The notes under the pieces: generated by a model
Databases searched by the model: none
What the model saw: the letters and a program-made list of their open reading frames with translations, nothing else
What the model was told of the DNA's origin: nothing
NCBI RefSeq assembly: GCF_002933275.1
Contig: NZ_PSSX01000002.1
Location: 124,001 to 188,000, forward strand
Source of the DNA: Marinobacter maroccanus
GTDB taxonomy: Bacteria > Pseudomonadota > Gammaproteobacteria > Pseudomonadales > Oleiphilaceae
Direction: 5' to 3'
Length of the DNA: 64,000 nucleotides
Program-made: the position numbers and the translations under genes
Part shown: positions 50,141-56,693 of the stretch, one piece after another
Numbering within the stretch: position 1 is the stretch's first letter
Layout of the letters: every line of letters starts with the position of its first letter

Positions 50141-52089
50141 TGGTTTGCCTGTTCTTCCAGCTCCATCCACCGCTCGATGACCTGCTCCAGACGGTTTTCC
50201 TTATCCGTCAATGCTTCCAGAGTGGCCGAGACTTCATCCGGTGGGCCTGAATAAAAATCAGCCTGGGAAATTCTTTCCTGCAGGCCGGCGACTTCCTGCT
50301 CGAGCACCTCTATCTGTCCTGGCAACTGCTCCAGCTCGAGCTTGAGCTTGTAGCTCAGCTTGGCGGGCTTTCCTTTCTCAGATAGCGCTCCCGTTTTTAT
50401 GCCATCCGCAGCTTTCTGTGATCCGGCCTTGCCCGTATCACCAGACGTTTTAATGGATTTATCCTGCTTGTCCGGTCGATTGCCGGTGGCTTCTGACGGG
50501 AAACAGCCCCCCTGTCGACGCCAATCGGTGTATCCACCGACGAACTCACGCACTTTGCCCGATCCATCCAGGAAAACCGTTTCGGTGATCACATTATCAA
50601 GAAACTCACGGTCGTGACTGATCACTATCACGGTGCCAGCAAATTCCGCCAATTGTTCTTCCAGCAGTTCCAGCGTTTCCACATCCAGATCGTTGGTTGG
50701 CTCATCGAGCACCAGGATATTGGCGGGCTTGCTGAACAGCTTCGCCAGCAGCAGCCGGGCACGCTCACCACCGGAGAAGACGCTTACCGGTGACCTGGCG
50801 CGCTCCGGGGTAAACAGGAACTCCTGCAGATAGCCAAGCACATGTTTGCTCTGGCCATTAATGTCGATGAACTCCCGACCCTCGGACAGGTTATCCAGTG
50901 CGTTCCGGGTCAGATCCAGCTCACCCCGCAACTGATCGAAGTAAGCGACCTGCAGATTGGTTCCAAGACGAATAGAACCCTCGGTTGGTTCCAGATCTCC
51001 CAATAAAAGCCGAACAAGGGTGGTCTTGCCCGTGCCGTTCTCGCCAACGAGTCCAATCTTATCCCCGCGAAGGATGGTAAGATTCATATCTCTTATTACC
51101 GGGGTGCCATCCGGATAGGCAAAGCCCGCGTTCCTGGTTTCAACCACCAGCTTGCCAGACCGCGCCGCGTCTTCCACCGCAAAGCTGGCGGTTCCACCCC
51201 GCACTCTGCGCTGCCGGTGTTCCTCACGCATGGCTTTCAGGGCCCGAACACGCCCCATATTACGAGTCCTGCGAGCCTTGATGCCCTGACGAATCCAGGC
51301 TTCTTCCTGCTTCAGTCGCTTATCGAACAACGCATTCTGCCGCTCTTCCTCCTCAAGCGCTTTCTCTTTCAGATCAAGGTAGCGATCATAGGTGGCGGCA
51401 AAACTCACCAGCTTACCCCGGTCCAGCTCCACAATTCGGGTCGCCATGCGCCGGATAAACGCACGATCGTGGCTGACGAACAACATGGCGCCGCGGAATT
51501 GGCCAAGGGCTTCCTCCAGCCAGGCAATTGCCGGTACATCAAGGTGGTTTGTGGGCTCGTCCAGCAACAGTATGTCCGGGTCGGCAACCAGTGCCTTGGC
51601 CAGCAAAACCCGGCGCTGCCAACCGCCAGACAAAGTATCCAGCGTCTGATCCGGGTCAACACCGTACTGCCCGAGAATGGTGCTGACTTTCTGGTCGAGG
51701 CGCCATCCATCCAGCGCCTCCAGGCGCTCCTGAACTTTCATCAACCGATCAAGACTTGCCTCATCGGCCTGCTGGGACAACTTATGGAATTCGGCCAGAA
51801 GCTTGCCGGTTTCCGGAAAGGCTCCGGCGACAACTTCATAGGCAGTGCGGGTATCTTCTGATGGAAGGTTCTGAGGAAGCACCGCCAGAACAGCCCCGTC
51901 GTCCAGACGCACCACGCCACCATCGGGTATCACTTCCCCACTGACAATCTTGAGCAGAGTCGATTTTCCCTCACCGTTTCTTCCCAGCAAACACACGCGC
52001 TCTCCGGCATCGATAACCAGCGAAGCCTGATCCAGCAGCGGGTGCATTCCATAAGCCAGGGAAACTGAGTCCAGCGTTAACAGTGGCAC
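50137..52089 (-). CDS. uup: ABC-F ATPase, Uup (650 aa)
   Basis: Two ABC ATPase domains are fused with no membrane segment. Domain 1 has LLGRNGEGKSTLL, TLSGGWQRRVLLAKAL and LLLDEPTNHLD; domain 2 has LVGENGTGKTTLVRLL, FSGGERARLLLAKLF and LVLDEPTNDLD. A charged linker and a C-terminal coiled coil (about 565-648) are typical of Uup, which binds branched DNA and ribosomes. It is translationally coupled to the following 222-residue protein. Confidence 0.94.
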   Translation of the reverse strand: MPLLTLDSVSLAYGMHPLLDQASLVIDAGERVCLLGRNGEGKSTLLKIVSGEVIPDGGVVRLDDGAVLAVLPQNLPSEDTRTAYEVVAGAFPETGKLLAEFHKLSQQADEASLDRLMKVQERLEALDGWRLDQKVSTILGQYGVDPDQTLDTLSGGWQRRVLLAKALVADPDILLLDEPTNHLDVPAIAWLEEALGQFRGAMLFVSHDRAFIRRMATRIVELDRGKLVSFAATYDRYLDLKEKALEEEERQNALFDKRLKQEEAWIRQGIKARRTRNMGRVRALKAMREEHRQRRVRGGTASFAVEDAARSGKLVVETRNAGFAYPDGTPVIRDMNLTILRGDKIGLVGENGTGKTTLVRLLLGDLEPTEGSIRLGTNLQVAYFDQLRGELDLTRNALDNLSEGREFIDINGQSKHVLGYLQEFLFTPERARSPVSVFSGGERARLLLAKLFSKPANILVLDEPTNDLDVETLELLEEQLAEFAGTVIVISHDREFLDNVITETVFLDGSGKVREFVGGYTDWRRQGGCFPSEATGNRPDKQDKSIKTSGDTGKAGSQKAADGIKTGALSEKGKPAKLSYKLKLELEQLPGQIEVLEQEVAGLQERISQADFYSGPPDEVSATLEALTDKENRLEQVIERWMELEEQANQ

Positions 52090-52097
52090 GTTTGGTT

Positions 52098-52892
52098 TTA
52101 CTCCGATTTGTTGACAGTAACGGGATCACCCACCCGAATAATGCCCGGTGATTCATGAATGGCGTTCTGGCCGAAGATGACGCCCTCCTGGGTTCTCCGA
52201 TAGCCGGAGAGCGTCCTCAGGGGCTGCAGGGCAGCATCCTTTTGCCCGGTGGAAGGATCCACGGTGGTCATTACACAGCGCGAACAGGGCTTTACGATGC
52301 TCAGATGGTTGTCGCCAATGCCCAGGCTTTGCCAATAATCTTCATCCCAGGCCCCTGCCCCCTCAAGCACGATATTGGGGCGGAATCTGCGCATCTCCAC
52401 AGGCACTTCGAGCCGGGTATTCAGCTCTGCCAGGGAGGCAGTATTGGTCACCAGAAAGGGGAAGCCGTCGGCGAAACCCACCCGGCGGTAGTCGTTGACC
52501 CGGCCCGCATCAACGCGGCGAAAGGAGTCGTCCGGCATAAAGACCAGGCGAACAGGCTTACCGCAGAAACGGCTCAAGGCAGCGTTAGCCTCGGGCAACC
52601 CCGTCCGGGCCTTGACCCAGTCTCTCCAGACCAGAACCCGAACCTCTTCTTCTACGGCACCCAGGACAAACTCGCCCTCATCGGGAATGCTGATCACGAC
52701 CCGGTCACCTTCCAGACGGGTTCCGACACGGGCAAGTTCCGGGTGCTCCCTCTGGGTAACAAACCGGCGGTCGTCATCCACGATCATCCATCGACGATCC
52801 CCATCCGGCCCGAAGTCATCGGTACTGAAACAGGTCACTTCAATGCCAGACAAGGATTTGACGGGGTACACGAACAGCGAATGGACCTTCAT
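52098..52892 (-). CDS. MOSC-domain protein, YcbX-like (264 aa)
   Basis: An N-terminal MOSC beta-barrel (from MKVHSLFVYPVKSLSGIEV) is followed by a MOSC domain with the conserved cysteine in VKPCSRCVMTTVDPSTGQ. YcbX reduces N-hydroxylated base analogs using molybdenum cofactor. Here the C-terminal 2Fe-2S ferredoxin domain of E. coli YcbX is absent, so an external electron donor would be needed. The ATG at 52892 with GGGGAGG upstream is chosen; a longer frame to 53072 runs into the tRNA-Gly gene. Confidence 0.88.
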   Translation of the reverse strand: MKVHSLFVYPVKSLSGIEVTCFSTDDFGPDGDRRWMIVDDDRRFVTQREHPELARVGTRLEGDRVVISIPDEGEFVLGAVEEEVRVLVWRDWVKARTGLPEANAALSRFCGKPVRLVFMPDDSFRRVDAGRVNDYRRVGFADGFPFLVTNTASLAELNTRLEVPVEMRRFRPNIVLEGAGAWDEDYWQSLGIGDNHLSIVKPCSRCVMTTVDPSTGQKDAALQPLRTLSGYRRTQEGVIFGQNAIHESPGIIRVGDPVTVNKSE

Positions 52893-52988
52893 GGCGGGCA
52901 GCCTCCCCAAAGAATCAGGATACGCAACAGGCTGCTGAGTATACCTGACCACACGCCCTGGCGCCGAGTTCGCAGGTGCCCGAATACG

Positions 52989-53020
52989 AAAAAACCCGGA
53001 CCTTTTCAGGACCGGGTTTT
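52989..53020 (-). terminator. Intrinsic terminator of tRNA-Gly
   Basis: AAAACCCGG and CCGGGTTTT form the outer 9-bp stem, one mismatched pair follows, and an inner CCT/AGG closes a GAAA tetraloop on the minus strand. The minus-strand U-run follows directly. It starts 8 bases after the tRNA 3' end. Confidence 0.88.
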
Positions 53021-53027
53021 CTGGATC

Positions 53028-53103
53028 TGGAGCGGGAAACGAGATTCGAACTCGCGACCCCAACCTTGGCAAGGTTGTGCTCTACCAACTGAGCTATTCC
53101 CGC
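53028..53103 (-). tRNA. glyT: tRNA-Gly (GCC)
   Basis: The 76-base gene begins GCGGGAA and ends TTCCCGC-T-CCA, so CCA is encoded. The D-arm TAGCTCAGTTGGTAGAGCA, the anticodon loop TTGCCAA and the T-arm GGTTCGAATC-type loop (here AGTTCGAATCT) are all in place. The anticodon GCC reads GGC and GGT. It has its own promoter and terminator. The symbol is generic. Confidence 0.97.
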
Positions 53104-53137
53104 AATGCTGATCGGCTGTTACCGACAACGGAGGCGT

Positions 53138-53165
53138 ATTCTACGGATCCCGACGAAGCCGTCAA
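53138..53165 (-). promoter_or_regulatory. Sigma-70 promoter of tRNA-Gly, overlapping a stop codon
   Basis: On the minus strand TTGACG (53160-53165) and TAGAAT (53138-53143) are 16 bases apart, with transcription starting near 53131. The -35 box includes the TGA stop codon of the upstream L,D-transpeptidase-like gene. Confidence 0.78.
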
Positions 53166-53878
53166 CCACTTTTTTTCAGGTTTTTTCCAGCCAGTGTCTT
53201 GTTGTCGCATTTCAGGAAACCGGAACTGTGCAGCCACTCCTGGTTGGGGTAGTACTTGAACACCAGTTGCCCGCCCTTGAGGTTGTCCACCACACGCTTG
53301 ATGATCTGGTTATCCACGGCCGGGCACCCGTGGCTCCGACCTATGCGGCCGTATTTGCTGACCCAATCTTCATTCACATAATCGGCGCCGTGAATCACGA
53401 TGGCCCGCTGCCTGGCAAGATCATTGATGCCCGGCTCAAGACCATCCAGCCTGAGCGAGTAGCCGTGCTTACCGTAATAGGACTCCCGGGCCTGAAAAAG
53501 TCCGATACTGGACTGGTAACTGCCCTCGACATTGGAGAAGGCGGTCGATTCGAAATTCCCTGAATTCTTGCCGTGAGCGACCAGATCCCGCAGCAACAGC
53601 TCACCCCTTTCGAGATCAAAGATCCACAGTCTTTCCTGGTTGGACGGCAACGAGAAATCGATAACCGCAAGCCGCTCGGGCATCTGAACACCGTTGGAGA
53701 CAGCACAACGGGAGGCGTTGATCGCTGTCTTGAGGACCGTCGTGTCAATTTTAGGCGCGGCTGCACTGAGGCGATCAAGAAGCTGGTCATCCAGAGAGGC
53801 GCCAAACGATGAAAGAGGTAGCGCAGCACACACAGCCAAAATCAGGCCGGCGGGCGAAAAACGCCGCGTTTTTTGCAT
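53162..53878 (-). CDS. Exported L,D-transpeptidase-like protein (238 aa)
   Basis: A signal peptide ends near residue 27 (LILAVCAALPLSSFGA). The catalytic region contains H163 in IVIHGADYV and the nucleophile C185 in GRSHGCPAVDN, as in YkuD-type transpeptidases of the PF13645-like branch. Enzymes of this class act on peptidoglycan peptides or anchor lipoproteins; the exact substrate is not known for this branch. A basic C-terminal tail (KTLAGKNLKKSG) is present. The gene ends inside the tRNA-Gly promoter. Confidence 0.87.
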   Translation of the reverse strand: MQKTRRFSPAGLILAVCAALPLSSFGASLDDQLLDRLSAAAPKIDTTVLKTAINASRCAVSNGVQMPERLAVIDFSLPSNQERLWIFDLERGELLLRDLVAHGKNSGNFESTAFSNVEGSYQSSIGLFQARESYYGKHGYSLRLDGLEPGINDLARQRAIVIHGADYVNEDWVSKYGRIGRSHGCPAVDNQIIKRVVDNLKGGQLVFKYYPNQEWLHSSGFLKCDNKTLAGKNLKKSG

Positions 53879-54024
53879 TTCATGTCCCCGATAAAATAAT
53901 TGAAGGCCGAGAGTCGTATCCCGAGCCAGTCATAAGTCAGTGTTGTGCATTTTATCAGGTAAAGTTGCCAACCCCGTCAGAATGTACGTTTTTCATACAA
54001 AACTTTAAGAAAACAGCGATTACC

Positions 54025-54627
54025 CTACTGCCCGAACCGGCGCCCACCTTCCAGGTAATCCTGCTCGTCCGGTGTTGACGTTCTGCCCAGGGCCTTGTTC
54101 CGGTGGGGGAAACGGCCATACTGCTGGATGATGGCCCGGTGATCCCGGGCAGATTGCAGAAAACTGCCCATAAAATCGGCCAGAATTCCCTGAGTAGACC
54201 GCGCAAGCTGTTCATAACATTCCACGGACGTGTCCTGGTCCTCCTTGAGCTCGGAATGCTGCAGGGGCATGTACAGGAATGCCCTGTGGACCGGAACAAG
54301 CATCATATCCTGGCCTTTCTGCATCGCTTGCCGGCAGAGCTTTCTGGCCTGACGATCCTGGTCAAATGCCATGGCAGCGCCGCGGAATATATTCCGGGAA
54401 AACTGGTCAAGCAGGATGATCTCGGCGAGTATCCCGCCGGCCTCACGGCGCCAGTGGTCGAGCCCCTGCTCGGATGCAAACAGAACCATCGACAGAAAAC
54501 GCCGACGAATTTCCTGGTCGAACCTGCGATCTGACCGGAACCACTTGTTCCGATGATCACTGTCTGGCAGCCCATGTTCGTCCAATTCGCCAAACCAGAA
54601 ATCCAGAATCTCTTTCCAATCGAACAT
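54025..54627 (-). CDS. DUF924 family protein (200 aa)
   Basis: The family is recognised by ILDFWFGELDEHGLPD at the N-terminus, by IILLDQFSRNIFRGAAMAFD, and by the tetratricopeptide-like helical fold. The protein is soluble. Function of the family is unknown. It is a single-gene unit, 147 bases upstream of the transpeptidase-like gene on the same strand. Confidence 0.9.
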   Translation of the reverse strand: MFDWKEILDFWFGELDEHGLPDSDHRNKWFRSDRRFDQEIRRRFLSMVLFASEQGLDHWRREAGGILAEIILLDQFSRNIFRGAAMAFDQDRQARKLCRQAMQKGQDMMLVPVHRAFLYMPLQHSELKEDQDTSVECYEQLARSTQGILADFMGSFLQSARDHRAIIQQYGRFPHRNKALGRTSTPDEQDYLEGGRRFGQ

Positions 54628-54743
54628 TCACCGTCACCCTGTTACTTTAGTAGTTTCCGGACAGTAGTTGCCGGACCTCATATCGCGGCCGGCACTCCGG
54701 ACTTACGACAGGCCCTATCAATTTGACTACCCCAGGAGCGGCA

Positions 54744-55118
54744 ATGAACAGCCCCCGCATTATTTTGTTGGCACATGGAAGCAGTGACAAGCGCTGGTGT
54801 GAAACCTTCGAACAGCTTGCTGCCCCGACTCTCGCGTCTGTCGATAACGCTCGGGTTGCCTACATGGAACTTGCAGAACCATCCATGGACACCGTCATCA
54901 AGGAAGGTGTTGCGGAAGGCACTACCGAGTTTACGATCATCCCCCTGTTCCTTGCAGCCGGACGTCACCTGCGCAAAGACGTTCCAGCAATGATTGAAGA
55001 GCTCGAAAAGGCACATGGTGCAACCATTCAACTTGCGCCACCGATTGGAGAAAACCCGCTACTGGGACAGGCGATCCGGGATGTTGTTATGCTTCAACTG
55101 GAACAGACGCCAGCCTGA
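54744..55118 (+). CDS. cbiX: CbiX-like sirohydrochlorin chelatase (124 aa)
   Basis: One chelatase half-domain is present: IILLAHGSSDKRWCETFEQL contains the active-site histidine, and FTIIPLFLAAGRHLRKDVPA holds the second histidine. It is the short CbiX form, which acts as a dimer. It could insert iron, cobalt or nickel into sirohydrochlorin; no cobalamin or sirohaem genes are adjacent to decide. The ATG at 54744 has AGGAG 7 bases upstream, which rules out a start at 54723. Confidence 0.88.
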   Translation: MNSPRIILLAHGSSDKRWCETFEQLAAPTLASVDNARVAYMELAEPSMDTVIKEGVAEGTTEFTIIPLFLAAGRHLRKDVPAMIEELEKAHGATIQLAPPIGENPLLGQAIRDVVMLQLEQTPA

Positions 55119-55172
55119 GCCGGGCGTTTTGAAAATCGATTCGACCGGCAGTGCGTGACAGGAGCAACCATT

Positions 55173-56090
55173 ATGTCGAAAAGGATTCTGATTACCGGTG
55201 GTACCGGCTTTATCGGCCATGTTTTGTGCCGTGAATTGCTGGCACGGGAATACGAGCTCACGGTTTTCAGCCGGCAATCGGCAGAAACGGTCAAGTCCAG
55301 TTGCGGTCGGGTCGAAGCAATCCGCGACCTGCAGCAGCTTCGCGCCCACCCCGGGTACGATGCCGTAATCAATCTTGCCGGTGAAGGCATCGCCGACAAA
55401 CGGTGGTCTGAAGCCCGCAAGCAGGAATTGCGGGACAGCCGGATAGGCGTAACCGAAACGCTGGTGGAGATCATCCGAAGTTGGGAGCGGGCTCCGGAGG
55501 TGCTGGTATCAGGTTCGGCCGTTGGCTTCTATGGGGATCAGGGGGCTGCAACCGTAACCGAAGATACCACCCCCAACGATGAATTTACCCATCGCCTTTG
55601 CCGCGACTGGGAAAACGCCGCCAAACCCCTCGCCGACGATGGCGTAAGGGTGTGCTACTCGCGAACAGGTGTGGTGGCAGGCCCTGGCGGAGGCTTCCTT
55701 GAACGGATGATTCTACCCTTCAAGCTCGGGCTTGGCGGGCGTCTGGGCAGCGGTACGCAGTACATGCCCTGGGTACACCGCGACGACGTCGTTGGTGCGC
55801 TTATCTGGATGGTGGAAAACCCGAGCGCCTCGGGCCCGTTCAATGTGGTGAGCCCGAACCCGGCAACCAACGCAGAGTTCACCCGAAGCCTGGGTAAGGT
55901 TTTGCACCGCCCCACGCTTTTTCCGGCGCCAGCGCCGGTGCTGAAGGTTGCCCTGGGAGAAATGGCCCGCCTTCTGCTTACCGGTCAGAAAGCTATCCCA
56001 GAAAAACTTACTACGGGAAAGTTTGAATTCCGGCATCCCGATCTGGAGCCGGCACTGGTTCAATGCATTGCGCCCGGATCATCCCGGTGA
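55173..56090 (+). CDS. NAD-dependent epimerase, TIGR01777/SDR39U1 type (305 aa)
   Basis: The Rossmann motif ITGGTGFIGHVLCRELLARE is at the N-terminus, followed by INLAGEGIADKRWSEARK and LVSGSAVGFYGDQG, the signature of the YfcH/SDR39U1 family. The DUF1731 C-terminal segment is seen in PAPAPVLKVALGEMARLLLTGQ. The active-site tyrosine is in GFYGD. The ATG at 55173 has AGGAG 8 bases upstream. It follows the chelatase by 54 bases and may be cotranscribed. Role unknown. Confidence 0.9.
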   Translation: MSKRILITGGTGFIGHVLCRELLAREYELTVFSRQSAETVKSSCGRVEAIRDLQQLRAHPGYDAVINLAGEGIADKRWSEARKQELRDSRIGVTETLVEIIRSWERAPEVLVSGSAVGFYGDQGAATVTEDTTPNDEFTHRLCRDWENAAKPLADDGVRVCYSRTGVVAGPGGGFLERMILPFKLGLGGRLGSGTQYMPWVHRDDVVGALIWMVENPSASGPFNVVSPNPATNAEFTRSLGKVLHRPTLFPAPAPVLKVALGEMARLLLTGQKAIPEKLTTGKFEFRHPDLEPALVQCIAPGSSR

Positions 56091-56107
56091 CTTTTTTTAA
56101 AAAGGCG

Positions 56108-56136
56108 TTGACAGTATTCCGAAGCTTTCTTAATAT
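56108..56136 (+). promoter_or_regulatory. Sigma-70 promoter of tRNA-Glu
   Basis: TTGACA (56108-56113, perfect) and TAATAT (56131-56136) are 17 bases apart. The GC-rich ACGCGCC after the -10 box resembles the discriminator of stable-RNA promoters under stringent control. Transcription would start near 56143. Confidence 0.8.
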
Positions 56137-56175
56137 ACGCGCCACATCGACGAGGCAAGGTGTTGAAAACGTTGC

Positions 56176-56251
56176 GTCCCCTTCGTCTAGTGGCCTAGGA
56201 CTCCGCCCTTTCACGGCGGCAACAGGGGTTCGAACCCCCTAGGGGACGCCA
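56176..56251 (+). tRNA. gltT: tRNA-Glu (TTC)
   Basis: The 76-base gene begins GTCCCCTTCGTCTAGTGG and ends GGGGACGCCA, with CCA encoded. The anticodon arm CCGCCCTTTCACGGCGG gives TTC, and the T-arm GGGGTTCGAACCCCC is perfect. It reads GAA and GAG. The symbol is generic. Confidence 0.97.
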
Positions 56252-56264
56252 ATTTTTCTACCTT

Positions 56265-56299
56265 GACGTTCTGGAAAACCGGAGTTTTCCAGAAACGTC
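56265..56299. terminator. Stem-loop shared by tRNA-Glu and the 50-aa gene
   Basis: GACGTTCTGGAAAAC pairs with GTTTTCCAGAA-ACGTC (one bulged A) around a CGGA loop. It lies 14 bases after tRNA-Glu on the plus strand and 2 bases after the stop codon of the minus-strand small gene. Neither side has a long U-run immediately after the stem, though the minus strand reads CAAGGTAGAAAAATT. Confidence 0.6.
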
Positions 56300-56300
56300 T

Positions 56301-56453
56301 TCAGACCGGCTTCTGGCCGTGCTTCCCTTCTTTTCTGTTCTGGTGCCCGTGCTCCTTCTGATCTTTCATCACGAAGATGCCCACACCAACGAAAAAGCCA
56401 ATCATCAGCAGTACTGTGGCGATACCCGCGATCACAACGGCGTCCATATACAT
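56301..56453 (-). CDS. Small membrane protein, 50 aa
   Basis: An ATG at 56453 with AAGGAG 7 bases upstream opens a 50-codon frame. One membrane segment (about 5-28, VVIAGIATVLLMIGFFVGVG then IFVM) is followed by a polar basic tail rich in K, H, Q and R (KDQKEHGHQNRKEGKHGQ). I cannot assign it to a named family. It is convergent with tRNA-Glu across a stem-loop. The strong ribosome-binding site and the membrane-plus-tail architecture argue that it is real. Confidence 0.72.
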   Translation of the reverse strand: MYMDAVVIAGIATVLLMIGFFVGVGIFVMKDQKEHGHQNRKEGKHGQKPV

Positions 56454-56693
56454 GTTGTTTCTCCTTCCGGCAAAGAACTTGATTAAACTCAGGTTACGCC
56501 CGCCATGCCCGCAAGGTATTGATCCAGGTCAACGTATCCGTTTCGCCCTGTGTACGCATAAATACTGAACCACAACACATTTCCTTCGATTTTTCCTGCA
56601 TTTGCAAGGCATTTGAAAGAAACTGCTGCTATAGTCGAAAGCTAAAGGAAGTGTCCGATCTCCTAACCGGTCTGGGTGGCTGAAGTTCAATAC

